The notes beneath the pieces were generated by a model. The model saw nothing but the letters and a program-made list of their open reading frames with translations. It was not told the origin of the DNA and searched no databases. A stretch of 64,000 nucleotides of DNA from Bremia lactucae. Lineage: Eukaryota > Oomycota > Peronosporomycetes > Peronosporales > Peronosporaceae. Within the stretch, counting starts at the first letter, position 1. Each line of letters begins with the position of its first letter. The stretch is taken from NCBI RefSeq assembly GCF_004359215.1, contig NC_090619.1:3913956-3977955 (forward strand), written 5' to 3'. The translations under genes were made by a program, and so were the position numbers. Below, in pieces: positions 1-11,482 of this stretch.

Positions 1-227
1 AGAGTTTCGGGACGACGCGTTTGCGTCATCCCAGGTACAGGGGTCTGTACCTGTTGTAATCTCAACAGTTCCGCCTGTTGAGAGCCTTGCTGATTCAGCA
101 AGGCTACTTTTTCCTTCATCTCGTCAAGTTCATGTTGTATGAACTTGGCGACGGTTGAATGGAGGGCATCTCTGTCTAAGTTGGACAGTAATGCCAGGAT
201 TGCATCGTTTCCTACGGATGAACTCAT
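1..227 (-). pseudogene. Family A gag, N-terminal part (runs off the window edge)
   Basis: The minus strand reads open from the ATG at 227-225 to base 1, about 75 codons with no stop. The deduced protein begins MSSSVGNDAILALLSNLDR and continues into a Gln/Leu-rich helical stretch, then PGMTQTRRPE. The same start is seen in the A copies at 25593, 57541 and 63068, which identifies it as the start of family A gag, the capsid-like protein of a Ty3/Gypsy element. Unlike those three copies it has no early stop: the CAA at the position where A2 and A6 have TAA is intact. It could therefore be the best preserved A gag start here, but the rest lies outside the window, so I cannot say whether the element is whole. 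Confidence 0.75.
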
Positions 228-370
228 TCGTTCAACCGCACTCCTTTCTATATCACTTAGAAAGGAGTAGCTTTCAGGGGAAACGTGATGCGTATTCCCA
301 CTACCATATAACATGTCCATGTTAAATGTGGGAAATGTGGTCCTTGGACGGACTACAAAGTGCTACTATG
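228..370 (-). promoter_or_regulatory. Family A 5' leader with degenerate primer-binding site
   Basis: This 143-base stretch lies between the LTR and the gag ATG on the minus strand. Immediately after the LTR the minus strand reads CATAGTAGCACTTTGTAGTCC, a mutated form of the CCTGGTAGCAC sequence found at the same place in the other A copies. No other signal is visible. Confidence 0.5.
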
Positions 371-820
371 TGTAACGGGGCACTGCGACTTGTACTGTTT
401 CAGTACAAGTCCACTTCACACTGCTTCAGTTGTGAGTGGTGCATTTCGTTAGGTGACGTACACTGTACGTATAGAGGAAGACTTCTCCTAAGACAAGTTA
501 ACTTAAGAGGGTAAAATGAAAACTGTATTAATATAGTTAAGTGTCTCTTAATCTATCTTTGTAAATGCTGACTTAAATATAAACTAATACTAAACATGTA
601 AGTGATTCTTATCTATCTTATCTTGTAACTCTCTTTGATTATTTCTACAGCTGATTAGTCTGCGGAATAAATCGACATAATGGCCTATACCTATTTATGG
701 ATAAGAATTCAGGATATTACTATAGAAAGTAATATCCTCCAAATATTATCTACCATTTAGATAATATATTAATTAACAACCTTTAAGTGTTAATTTCATG
801 TAACGATACACCCCGTTATA
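371..820 (-). repeat. Family A LTR (5' LTR of a minus-strand element)
   Basis: The 450-bp repeat begins TGTAACGGGG and ends CCCCGTTATA (one mismatch from the perfect inverted end CCCCGTTACA). It matches LTRs at 25736-26176 and 46489-46946 along its length, including the hairpin-rich segment near 385-470 and the AT-rich segment near 700-800. Family A gag begins just to its left on the minus strand, so this is a 5' LTR in minus orientation. Bases 821-905, between this LTR and the next element, show nothing recognisable. Confidence 0.85.
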
Positions 821-905
821 AATTGAATAAAGACTAATAAGTACTTTCTTACACAGAAAGACACAACAGTACTTTCTGTCGCTCTACATTATTCACTATA
901 ATCAC

Positions 906-1347
906 TGTTGGGGGAGCAAAGCTGCGTGGCTCCTTACAACTCAGTAAGTCGTACAAGCTCGTAGAGCTTAATGAATCCTAGTTCAAGGTACCCAGTGGCT
1001 CGTAGAACCAAGTGGCAATTAACGCCCTAGAATATATACCTTATGAAGGCTTGGTACTCTCACAGATCACTGCGCAAGCCTCAGTAAGGCACTTGCGCTT
1101 AAGATGAAAAGGGGAATTGTGTGAGCTTTATTGAATATACAATATCATAAAACCTTACATAATTACATTTATAGTAGATTTCAGCCACCAGATCTACATC
1201 TGGGGGCTGCTACTCGTACTCCTAATAATGGAATTTTAATGAACTTTAGCAGCCACCAGATCTATTTTTGAAATGAAAAGGGGACATTTAACCCAATATG
1301 TGAATTGTACGAAATAAATGGGAAACCAACCGGAATGCTCCATTTTA
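906..1347 (-). repeat. B1 3' LTR (diverged)
   Basis: Blocks shared with other B LTRs include the segment around AGTCGTACAAGCTC, the stretch CTTATGAAGGCTTGGTAC, and the final part before CCATTTTAC. On the plus strand the LTR is followed by CCCTCCCCCATCGG (1348-1361), the complement of a polypurine tract, as expected for the 3' LTR of a minus-strand element. The first 60 or so bases of the family B LTR are deleted or unrecognisable, so the left limit is approximate. Confidence 0.65.
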
Positions 1348-1456
1348 CCCTCCCCCATCGGACTGTTGACACAACGAGTGTCGACATTCGGTCAAATTCC
1401 CTCTTTGAGGTTGGATACCGCACATCTAATCTTACGGTTTGCATCCCTTTCCTCTA

Positions 1457-2762
1457 ACGACATCCAAGCGTGGTAACCAACCATTGCTTTTTTTTCTTGA
1501 AAACGACAAGACTGTGGACTATGATAGTCAAACTCCGTCTGAGAAAAAGGGTAAGGAGCCCAGAGCTAAAACGCATCGGCGTGAAAACGAGTCTCGTCAG
1601 GCTCCAAATCCGTTTCCAGAACGTGGTCGCGAATGCTATAACCTCATTACGCGGGACACCGGGCCAGGAGGCCAAAATACTGACAAATTCGCTCGGTGAA
1701 GAGCAAGAACGAGCTATTCTTAGGGAAAAGAAAATTTCATAGTGAATATCGATTCACACCGCTTAGTGTGGAAGAGCGCCTCCAAGATATTGTGAACCGT
1801 AAGTTGGTCGCCGGACGCCTGGGCTCAAGGCGACTACGCCGAGGAGCTCGCTACACCCGCTGCTTTAAATGGGCTATATCTTGCGACAGCGATTGTGTGT
1901 GACGCCATCTCAATATTCAGCACATCTGCGCGATCAAGCACGTTGTGCTTCTGTGTACTCTATGAAAGAAATTTTGATCGTTTCATATCTAGATGAGTTG
2001 GAATCCGAAAACGAGGACTCGTTGATTAATGTTTTTATTGGCCCGTCTCCTTACACATATTTGATCTCATAAGGACTCTGTCGATGTGGCCAACGCTGGT
2101 TTCGAAGGAATTATCCGCTTTAATTCCGCAAAGCTGAAGGCCAAAGGCCAACTGCTTGCGACGTATCGGCCACAATACGATTCACGGCCTAGCCAGCACT
2201 TAAGTGTTTCGGTAGCTCATGCAACCGTGGATCCAAGCCGCATTGAGACAGAGGATCCATCCGTTACCACCTCTATTGGTATAAAGCATCAATTGACACT
2301 AATCTATCATAAGCACGGCGCTCGGAAACGTCAACAAAATAAGAGCAATCTTGCCGAGAAGGAATCTAATACTCCCAACAGTTTTCCGACGGGGGATACC
2401 AAGCCACTTGCCAGGTATGGTATTGATCGTTGCGACGGCGTTGCTTCATAATCCTCTCGACATGGAACTGGAGGCTCCCCTGCTCGTCGAGCAACGCAGA
2501 AGGAGGCTGGAATATTTGCGGCTTCTATGTTGGTGTTAAAACACGAGGTAAAACTTCTGCGTGATAATCTTGCTCGAACGGAGAGTACCTTTGGCGAGAT
2601 CCAAAAATCGTATTTTGACGTTGAAGCTTTATTAATCTTGTTTAAAGGTCCAGCCGGACATGACGAGGGTGAAGCAGTCCGCGGCGCAGTCAACGAGCTC
2701 GGTGCGAGCGCCTTCCAATTCACACTGAAGGGGTCCCTAAAAGGCTTAAGTAAGCAAACGTA
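1457..2762 (+). pseudogene. B1 antisense ORF remnant
   Basis: Read on the plus strand, opposite to pol, this region encodes pieces alignable with the antisense protein of B3, B5 and B6. They are an acidic DYDSQTPSE-like start, the RQAPNPFPERG block (about 1590-1630), SEYRFTPLSVEERL (1741-1782), a SQYSAHLRDQARCASV block (about 1917-1965), the KLKAKGQL block (about 2125) and a coiled-coil end (about 2520-2760). The initiator is ACG rather than ATG, and frameshifts separate the pieces. The amino acids are better kept than third codon positions, which suggests that the ancestor was translated in this direction. Confidence 0.6.
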
Positions 2763-3930
2763 GAACACTGGTGTGTACGCAGCTTGCGCGGAAGGTTGAG
2801 CGTATAAGCTGGGCTCTTCTTGGCCACGACCATAAATTGTCCAATAAGCGCGGACGCAATTTGGTCTTTAAGATCGTAGATACTACGTTTGTAGATAGGT
2901 TTTAGCATTGAGTAATACTCGGTCACTGACCTCATCAGAATTAATACAGCTTTTTACCTTTGCATCCACTTGTACATTTGGTTTTCATTGCTTTCAGCAT
3001 TGGATCCCGCACATGTCGTACGACGTCGATTCGCGTTGCTAGAAACTCGCTAGCCCGTTTCTTAGCTGTAACAGAGCTAACATCAGCAAGCCAATCGGCT
3101 ATCTTTCCCCCCACCAAGCCCTCAACCATGTAGTGGTTGTGTTAATGGAACGCGTGGGTATGTGAGACCGGTCACGTAGAGCGCAGAATAGCCTGAAGAG
3201 GCATGCACAGCGTAGTTCAACGCAAACTCATTAGCCAGAATCATTTGTGCTCCAGCGCTTTGGTGTTACAACACACACACTGCGCAGAACGTCTTCAATG
3301 ACGCGATTAATACGCTCCGTTTGACCGTCGGGTCTGCCAAGCAATCGGAAGCTCGACTCCATAACGTACCCGTCTCTATCGAAGCCAATTGCCACTGGCA
3401 AACCGTGTTGTCTAAACACGAGATCAGTAAACAGCCTTACTGTACATGATAATATCCGGCACAGCCGTTAAATGAGCCATTTTGCTCAAACGGTCTACAA
3501 AGACCACGATCCCGTGTTAACGGCCGCGTTTTCGGGTAGGCCAAACACCGATGGACTACCCACACCCAGTGGGTACAGACAAACTGGAAAGCGATGACTT
3601 TGCATCTGCCGAGGACTTAACCCGTTGGCAAGTTTGCGAACATAGGTGCTTACGCATTTATAGGGTTTAGGTCACCAATAACTCGGGCTTACGGAGCCAT
3701 AGGTCTTTTATCGACCGTAGGTGACCACTAAAATCAGTATCACGTTCCTTATAAAGGATTCAATGCTTAAGGTTTTCATCGCGAGGAGCCACGATGCGCG
3801 GTGAATCCGGGCACCAGTCGAATAAATAAAGCCCCTCATCGATAGAATATCGATGTAAGCTTGCACTCAACCGTACCGCCAATTTAATGTCCGAGTTTTG
3901 AAACTCCTTGTTTCCAAGAGCGCATAGAAA
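2331..3930 (-). pseudogene. B1 integrase, C-terminal tail and chromodomain linker remnant
   Basis: The minus strand holds the tail motif VFYVxLLKPxRDP and a Pro/Ser-rich linker (2331-2768). Upstream in the element are the integrase C-terminal helix region (2941-3129, FLATRIDVVRHVRDP) and catalytic-core pieces (3231-3419) with HGLPVAI, then a deletion of the second catalytic aspartate region, then GQTERINRVIEDVLR containing the catalytic glutamate. Integrase would join the cDNA into chromatin; this copy is inactive because of frameshifts and the core deletion. Confidence 0.7.
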
Positions 3931-5330
3931 ACCATACACTGCTCACCCCGCAACATATGCCGAACGGACTGGATCAGTGATCGGCGACGTACTGCTGAAA
4001 CATGCGGGAGCTCATACTCGGAGCGGCGTGATAACGCCCAGCCAAAGCAATTTGTTTCCCCGACTTATATTTTACCTCTTAGTTGTATTCGGCAAAGAAA
4101 AAAATGCCATTGATTTATTCTATATGAGAATTGTGGCGACTTCGCCGCGGTGCATAAAGACGCATGATCTGTATAAATCACAAAAGGCTTAAGCCAAACA
4201 GATGTACTCTATATTTGACAAGATCATACTTCATCGCAATTAGCTCTTTGTCATAAACGGGGTAGTTCTTATCTTCAGCTTTAAAGCTGTCTAGACTCGA
4301 GCGCGATGATGCATTCCCGCCCATCTGAATCTGTTTGTAATAGCGCTGCCTATGGAAAAACCAGATGCGACACATCCGACACTGAAAGGCCGATTAGGAA
4401 TTGACAGAGCCAAAATCGGAGCATGGATGAGACTATCCTTCACTGCTTCATAAGCATCAATTTCGATGCTTGTCCAGCACCAATCTGTATCCTTCTTAAG
4501 AAGAGTGGATAATGGCCAAGCCATATCAGCGTTATTTTTGCTGTACATGTGCAAGTAGTTGGCTAGGCCTAGCCACTTCCGCAAATTCTTTTGGTTTGTA
4601 GGAATCGGCCAACCAACATGGCTTTTACCTTAGCAGGATCTGATCTAAGGCCTCGCTTCCCATTAAAGCATCCTCGAAAGGGAATTACTTCTGCACCAAA
4701 GATGCATTTGAAAGCATTAGCCTACAGCCTTTTTGTGCGCATGCACTCGAGCACAGCTCGCAATAGGAAATGTGGTTTTCCACATCCGACCTATCCAGCT
4801 CTGCACGACTATGGGAAAATGAAATCAAAGTAAGTCTGTGCATAACCTCGATGAGGACGTAACAGTGGCGTCACTAGACAATTCAAGTAGCCGGGGCATT
4901 AAAAGTCCTTACGGCACTACTAATCAATCCCATAGCATGCACTTTGGGGTGTTAACCGCTGTAAGCGGGATGTCATTATCTCGCATGAGCAGGTAATGCT
5001 AACAATTAACTAAGTCGAGCGCACTGTACCTTGTACATCCCACCATATTGTTCGGAAGAAAGTCCTTTCTAGGGATGAGTGTCTGCGTTGGTATGATAGC
5101 TGCATTAAGATTATTATATGCATGCACAATGCACAACGCGCTATCTACCATTTGTCTTTTTGACACAAAACGTCGGTATCGACTAAGGAGATTTGCTCTC
5201 TTATACCATGCCAGTCTCGTGATAAGCACGGAAGACCTCGTCAGTGACATCATTACTTCTAGGAATCAAGTCAATTCATGACGTACACCTCATGATCAGG
5301 AGGTAACACAGACGGTAAATTGTGACACAC
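3931..5330 (-). pseudogene. B1 reverse transcriptase and RNase H remnant
   Basis: On the minus strand, 4999-5253 carries the RT N-terminal block (VHAYNNLN and NMVGCTRYSALDLV). The active-site region near 4815-4835 reads T-Y-F-D-F, so the second aspartate of the expected YFDD is lost. 4291-4584 carries the thumb/connection block RKWLGLANYLHMYSKN and the first RNase H strand. 4178-4375 carries the YPVYDKELIAMKYDL block with the RNase H glutamate. Frames shift repeatedly. This is a relic of the polymerase that copies element RNA into DNA. Confidence 0.75.
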
Positions 5331-6720
5331 TACGTTTTGATATTCCTTAATTAAAGGAAAAAAATGGATACATAAAAACTATTTAAATAACGATCTATGC
5401 AAAACATGCAACATGAGAAATCTCTAATCAATTAGATATACTCCGTTGGATCTTACAAGATCGATGATCCACTCCGCGCACTAGGTGCCTCCTTTGTATC
5501 CCCAAGAATGACTTCATCTATGAGAGATAATGAAGTTTACTCACTATCTGGTCGAATAACTACCATTTTTTCGGATAAGTCACCGTCGTTTAAGGTCTGT
5601 CTAAACTCATCCTCAGACATTTCGTCTAGCTGTAAATGAGCATGTAACGAAGGAATTGCCTCAAGACTAACTCCCCCCTCGACATTACCATTCATACTAT
5701 TAACAGTCTATGTAGCTGTTCATTGATATTACTATGTGACGTTACAGACGCTTCGCGTCTCGCAGAACCCGGCTTTTGTCTCCGCTGTCTCGATGTCAAC
5801 ACACTACACCTCATAGAGGTCGGCACGTTAATGTTCCCAAGTTTCACAGATTCTACAAACTTAGTTTGCTTTATACAAGAGCCGATGTTCAATCCAACAT
5901 CCGACGAGAAGTTACGTAACTCGAACTCGTCATCAAGTAAACCTTTATGGGTCGCTTTACGTGCATTGAACAGGCTCAGCGTATATCGTCTTTGAATATG
6001 TGACAACTAACACTCAGTGTGGTGCCATCTCGGCCGACCTCACTCGGTGGATTCAAACGTACCACTCTATGCGCATCTAAAGGAATCATCTTCTTGATGA
6101 CTCGAGCCTATACCCACAGTGCTTCCAGCATCCAGCGTCATCCAGCGTATCACTCAACCGATTACGTGCCGTATCACCAACAAATAATGAGTCACGCTCA
6201 CGATTAATGGTCTCACCATAGGAGTTTACTAACTCAGACATCCAAATGTCTAATACACTAAAAGGTTCTGTCATTGGCTCACGCCAATTTTTTTTAAATA
6301 AATTTTTATTTTAATAGAGCTTCTGTTTTCCAGCGAGGTTGATTTATGACTATTCAAGCTTCGCAAGGAACACGGTGCGTCGCGCCTAAGGTTTTATCCC
6401 TCCAATCAATCCATGGCTCATGACGTTTAAGCCAGGCCATATCAAGTATGAGATCATGTTCCAATCAAGGACAAGACAGCGTTTGATACTGTCAAAGTCA
6501 AAAACCTCAATACCTAAGTTCAATGGACCTTTAGGTAAGGTGGCACGAGGAGCCCAGTCGCTAGGCGAACAGTGATCAAATCACATTCATGCGCTTTAAG
6601 CGCCTCAGCATATCGCTGATTCCCTTCATGCAAACGACGTTGAGTATAATTGCGAGACGCTCCTGAGTCAATTAAATTTGACCATAGTTTGATAAGCCTT
6701 TAATTGTCGCCATGGCGACT
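5331..6720 (-). pseudogene. B1 protease and protease-RT linker remnant
   Basis: The linker (5400-6290) matches the B6 linker: 5692-6006 holds a Ser/Thr-rich segment, and the segment ending near 6274 starts at the element's usual SVLDIWMSELVNS block. At about 6420-6700 the minus strand keeps the flap and end of the aspartic protease, including the bases for L-I-D-S-G-A-S near 6655-6670 and the region around W-I-D near 6410. Gag-pol processing activity is not possible in this state. Confidence 0.6.
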
Positions 6721-7800
6721 AAAAGTCGGACTTGTGTCCACGTCTCGTGCTATTAAGCACAAAGCTCTTCTGGGCTAGGCTTTGTCGATCCTTACCTCCT
6801 AGACGTTCAACAGAGCCAAGTTCTTCCTCAGTAGGGCGCCCGCCTCTTCTGGGTATCGGCGTTTTTCTACCAAAGTTTTGGTATGAGGTGGGTTAGCGCT
6901 CTTTCGAGCTTTGCGTGAGGTGCGCAACGGACAATCCGGACGCAAGTGCTCAGTGCTCCCACACGTATACCATTTACGGTGTTTATTTGTTGTTCCACAC
7001 CTTGAAGCTCTTCTTCTCCTTCCTCAGCAAAGCTTAGATTCAGGGGCATCGGTCTATCAAACAAACTCGATGTGATCGTAGAGCTTATACGGTGTCCCTG
7101 TTAACCAATGCGAGATGACTTAAAGTCGAACTCAGTGCGTAACGCCATGACAACCGCCGCTATAAAAGCAGCGGGATGGGATCGGTACGATTCCGTCCGG
7201 GTAACGTCCTCATTGAGACCCTACATAAATACGGTTAATTAATAACTTCTTGCAATGAGTCTTGATGCAGAGCGGCAAGAGAACCCAACTCTTGGGCGAG
7301 TCGTGATCGCGTGGAAAAGACTGATCAGGCGGTGCAAACATGCGAGTCGGTTACTGTTTTAGCGGATCCCACGTGGGAATTGCATCGTCTACATGCGAGT
7401 GCCAACTCACAAGCTCTACAACCTAGCTTATAAAAAGACGTGGCCACATTTTGTTGTTCCGTTAGGAACATGGCAGAAGCTATGGCCATTTACATCTGGT
7501 TGTTCCCTCTTTACCCTCATATGGTTTAATACTGACAACACGAGGACGAGCAGTAGGCTCCGGATCAGATACAGGAATGTAACGAGTCGGCATAGATGTC
7601 TCTAAGCGGTCCTGAACCTGTCCGATACGGGACAATTCGTATCGCATAAAGGCTTCAAGCCTTGCAAAAAGAACCTCTGGGCACTAGAAAATGGTGCAAT
7701 CTGTGGAATCTAGCCCAAACAAAGTTCTGAGTTTCTCAGACACTGCGCGTGTCGCCCCTGAATGTCCGGGGAAAGTACCCATTTCAGCGGAGGCTTAGTC
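6721..7800 (-). pseudogene. B1 gag remnant
   Basis: The minus strand contains the gag C-terminal segment (6867-7064; EEGEEELQGVEQ followed by a decayed zinc knuckle). It also contains weaker matches to the N-terminal capsid-like region of B6 gag (for example around 7140-7220, SHPAAFIAAVV-type residues, and 7560-7640, the RYIPVSDPEP region). It is heavily frameshifted. The ATG expected near 7785 is not recognisable. Confidence 0.6.
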
Positions 7801-7842
7801 TTATTAATACATAGACGTAGATTGACTATAAGTGCTGCCAGG

Positions 7843-8278
7843 TGAAGCGGAGATACCTCGCTCCTTAAGTCAAAGGAAGACTTGAAGTTAAAGAATCACT
7901 TAGTTCTATATACTCAATAGATAACAACTTAGAAAATAAATACTAGTTTGAGGGACGCAGTGGCTCATAGGATCAAGTGGCAACTAATGCCCGAGAGTAT
8001 ATACCTTAGAAAAACTTGGTACTTTCACAGATCACTGCGCATGCCTCAGTTAGGCTTTGAGATCAAAAGGGGAAGTGAACTTTATTAAACATATAATATT
8101 GAAAGCCTTACCCTTATAACATTTGATATAGATTTCGGCCACCGGATCTCTATCTGGACTCGTATTACCCATAACAAATGGATATTATTGATATTACCAA
8201 TTTTAAATAGCAAAATGGGTATCTAACCCATAATGTGAATCCTACCACAATAGCATTTACTAACCTAAGTGTGCTGGG
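7843..8278 (-). repeat. B1 5' LTR (diverged)
   Basis: The repeat starts TGAAGCGGAG (the usual TGTAGCGGAG with one change) and shows the family B landmarks GTATATACCTTAGAAA, the GCCACCGGATC palindrome region and CATTTACTAACC. It lacks the last bases of the family B end because the A' LTR begins at 8279. The flank on the gag side reads AGTGCTGCCAGG, the complement of the family B primer-binding site. Confidence 0.7.
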
Positions 8279-8660
8279 TGTAACGGGGTGTCCCATTGTA
8301 TGATATTAATTTGACTTAATAATGAAGTAGCAAAACAAGAGTTCTGTTGATTGGTTGATTTAAGGTTTCAAATTAATCCCGCCAATCGTTAGTAGACACG
8401 ATTGGGCGGTGCGTAAGGAGGCGCTATACATAGTTAGTCATTAATATATAGACAAAAGATCGTTACGTAGAAACTTGATCTATTAATACATTTATATTTT
8501 TTGCGAAAGTAAAGCCTTAGCATCGAACTCTAGTAGCTAAGACTTCTTAGCAATGTGTAATTTTCCTCTGCACGTCAGTGTACGTGAATTAATCGAGGCA
8601 CCTCATCTTCACTGTTTTCAGTGTAGGTTGGCTAGTATTGTTATCAGTCTTAGCGAAAGG
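8279..8660 (+). repeat. A' 5' LTR remnant
   Basis: It begins with the family end TGTAACGGGG. Near 8535-8610 it keeps the segment of the A LTR that contains CCTCTGCACGT, the GTACGTGA inverted repeat and the AGGCACC motif. The right end cannot be fixed: no CGTTACA is visible, so 8660 is approximate. Confidence 0.5.
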
Positions 8661-8789
8661 TGGCTCGGTCCACCCGGGTCCATTCAACGGCCTAAGACGC
8701 TTCATCGTTGGATGAAGAAAGAGAAAGCTTTCAAGCCCCCCAAGAAGGCTCCCACGCAATGCGTAAAATATTTACTTATTTGAGTGACC

Positions 8790-9530
8790 TTGAATAGAGC
8801 GGTCGGACGTATGAGCTCGGCCGTAGGCGAGCCAGCCGTAAGCGCCATGTTGTTCACTTTACAAAGAGATGAGCAACCTGCGGCTATAGCCGAATTCATA
8901 CAGCACGAACTCGAAGGACCCAAAAGAAAGTAACCTTGCTTTAACTCTCAACACGCAGAGGTGTTGAGAGAACAGGATGCTCAGCAGCTGAAAGCAGCAT
9001 TGACATGCTGCTAGCGGGCCGATGCTTTCGCGTCGACCCGAAAGCTAAAAAAATGAAATCATTAAGTTTAAGGCATTCGAAGGCGACTCCTCTTTAAGAT
9101 GGTTCGTCGAATTAGACGATGCCATTGAAGCTCGCCTCATCGATGACAATGCGATGAAAGTGAAGTTTGGTATGTCCACCATGGCTGAACGTGCCAAACC
9201 TTAGGCTATAGGGCACATCCCATATGTGTTTGGGTCTTATGAGGTATTTTAAGACCCAGCTCAGGCGAACCTTTGAGCCGCCACGTGCCGAATTCAGGGC
9301 TTGAGCAATGCTCCTGGATTTGAAACAGGGCAAGCGTGACCTTCACGCTTATTCGCAACACACACGATATCTAGTAAGTTTTATCGTGAGTCAATCAATT
9401 GATAAATGAACGCAGGTAACTGCGTTTGTTCAGGGTTTTGCAGACAGTTCTGCCAAGACCCACCTGTTCCAGCTCAAATAGAGACGCCTGATTAAGCAAT
9501 CTCTGTAGCGGAACAGGAGGACTTTAGTCT
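8790..9530 (+). pseudogene. A' gag remnant
   Basis: The plus strand near 8885-8925 encodes the N-terminal helix IAEFIQHELEG. From 9071 the frame reads FEGDSSLRWFVELDDAIEAR, matching RWFVELDDAIK in the A5 gag; this is the start of the retrotransposon gag domain. In-frame stops follow at about 9203, 9251 and 9274, and a later frame keeps CFRSRA-like remains. The capsid role is inferred from family A. Confidence 0.65.
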
Positions 9531-10400
9531 GAAACAGGACTTCGTCCACTCTATACGACGCTGTTGCGAAATCGCAATAGCGAGGCGGATCGTAAAAAAA
9601 ATGATCGCGTCATCGGTGTGGAGCGCTTTACTGACGTGCCACGTCAAGAGAATTTGCAGGCGCATTTGTAACAGTCAAGAAATGTGTAGTTGGTATCCAA
9701 ATACACGTTAAAGGGTAAACAGTTCGATGATAATTTCATCGTACTGGATTTGGATACAAATTTGATAAAATCTTTGAATTACCATGGCTCAGAAAGTACG
9801 AGCCATGCAAAAACTGGCAGCATCAAGCCGTGACGATGTTTGCATCTCGCTCATCAAATAGCCATCTGATGAACGTTTTGGAGCGGCTACAAGCGTTTGG
9901 ATGTCCTACGAGCGAGTGCGACGGCCTCACTTGTGGTACGGTCGTTAGTACGGCTACACAATACCTCACAGAACACTGTGGAGCTAGATCCCGACGGCTG
10001 TGCACAAGCACAGGCAGCGTCAAAGGTCCACCATTGTGGCATGGACTTATTTACGGATGGCTGCGTTCAAGCACAGGCAGCGTCAAATTTCGACCACTCG
10101 AATAAGTCGAGTGGCTCGAAACAAGGATGCTTGCGTAGAATCAACGTCCAAGAAGATTTGAAATGCTTGTTTATAAGACAGTGCGAAAGTCCTAGTATCG
10201 ACTGGAGAGTCGATTGCAGAGGATCTCGCTGTGGTTGCGCTACTTCAGTCGAGACAGTTGTAAGGATACCCCTCAAATTAATTTGAGGGAATAAGTCCCC
10301 AAGTATCTTTGGAAACAAGCTTCAAAGATAAACTGAGAAATAGATTGTCTTGGTAGACAACGAATCAAATGAAGTCGCTTCTACGCTCAGTTGCCAGCGG
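9531..10400 (+). pseudogene. A' protease remnant and linker, with a 63-bp duplication
   Basis: At about 9725-9815 the plus strand keeps the protease end seen in A3 and A5 (DDNFIVLDLD ... LRKYEP). This is followed by the same post-protease linker as A5 (the block around TCATCAGATGAACG at 9856-9880). A short sequence, CAAGCACAGGCAGCGTCAA, occurs at 10005 and again at 10068, a tandem duplication with a 63-bp period. The start of the protease (active-site aspartate) is not recognisable. Confidence 0.5.
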
Positions 10401-11482
10401 TAGAACCGAAACAGTTCTTGCGTGACCTGCGTAGTGGCAAAGTCAAGCAGATCTGCGTACTTGTCGCAGGTGACAAGTACGGGGCCGATATTTGGTCGGC
10501 AATAGTATTTCCTGAGAACGAAAGGGTTTCTCAGTAGCTCATTGATGGGCGAAAGTATTCTCGATGAGAAGACTGGGATTGAACGTTTTACGTCTTGAAT
10601 CCTGGGAGTCATTGAAGACAAGTCCATAATAATAGGGTTTGATCGAAACAAGGATGTGTTCCCTGATTCGGTACCATGCGAGTTCCCAAAGGATAAAGGT
10701 GACTGACTCAAAATCGACCTGAATCCAGGTTCGAAATACTGTCTCGGAGTAGTGGACACTACCTCCAGAGCAAGTATAAGCGTTCGATACGTTCTTTGTT
10801 TATCGCTCAGTAGCGGGAATGTGAGGGAGTCAACCTTCCCACACAGCTCTCCGACCTTCTGTGTGCGTAAAGCGACGGAGGGTGGCGGATTGTGCACGCG
10901 TTCAATAGATTGAACGCTGCAACGGTACCGATCCAGATGCCGATACCACGAAAGACGTAAACATTGCGTTATGTCGAAGGGTACCAACTTTTCGACATGC
11001 ACCTGATGGATGGATTCTATCAGATCCTCATGCGTGAACAAGATATTTCGGTCAGGGCAATAAGCAACCAAACGGAATGCTCTAAGAGGTTAGTAATGCC
11101 CCTGCAACATTAAACAAATGTGTAATTAATATGTTGAGATCGGTGCGGGATTTCGCACCGAGTTGTTTTGATAACATCTTCGTTCATAACCGAGCCATGA
11201 ACGGAAAATCGGAAGTTGAAGTACATCGTACCCTCGTCCGAAAGGTTCTCATACTTAAGCGTGAGCATAAGTTGTGAAGGAGTGTATAATCGCTGCAAAC
11301 GAAATTCCACTTCTTGGGTGCATCATGGGTAAAAATAAACACTGTGTACGCCCTGATCCTGAAAAATGATCAAGGCAATCACCGCTTGACCTGTGCTAGT
11401 CTACGTAGAGGGACTTCGAAAGCTCTCGGTTGGCGGCGTACTTACAGAAGCACTCCCGCAATAATGCCGAAATGACAATTAA
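10401..11482 (+). pseudogene. A' reverse transcriptase remnant
   Basis: The plus strand keeps blocks homologous to the A5 RT: a KQICVLVAGDKYG segment (about 10450), VRESTFPHSSPTFCVRKA near 10829-10882, MDGFYQIL (about 11007-11030), F-D-N-I-F-V-H-N-R-A near 11167-11196 (second active-site Asp replaced by Asn) and the thumb block near 11295-11330. Frameshifts and stops separate the blocks. A 249-codon open frame on the opposite strand of this region is only its shadow. Confidence 0.65.

Larger units (their letters stand above)
906..8278 (-). mobile_element. B1: decayed full-length family B chromovirus
   Basis: Two diverged family B LTRs (906-1347 and 7843-8278) bracket, on the minus strand, gag, protease, RT/RNase H, integrase and chromodomain remnants in canonical Ty3/Gypsy order, plus the antisense frame on the plus strand. 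The length of about 7.4 kb matches B3 and B6. Every coding part is broken, and the LTRs differ from each other more than those of B6, so this is the oldest B copy in the window. No target duplication is visible: the right LTR is clipped by the A' element and the left edge is eroded. Confidence 0.8.
8279..11482 (+). mobile_element. A': diverged, 3'-truncated family A-like element
   Basis: A plus-strand element opens with the LTR end TGTAACGGGGTGT at 8279, abutting B1. Its body follows family A order: LTR, gag, protease, linker and RT. It stops inside RT where the D LTR begins at 11483, so RNase H, integrase and the 3' LTR are missing. Nucleotide similarity to the other A copies is patchy, which is why I treat it as an older or separate subfamily. 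Confidence 0.65.

Noticed and set aside
10322..11071. 249-codon open frame on the minus strand
   Set aside because: It lies entirely opposite the A' RT remnant and has no recognisable motif; the plus strand carries the RT blocks. It is a shadow frame.
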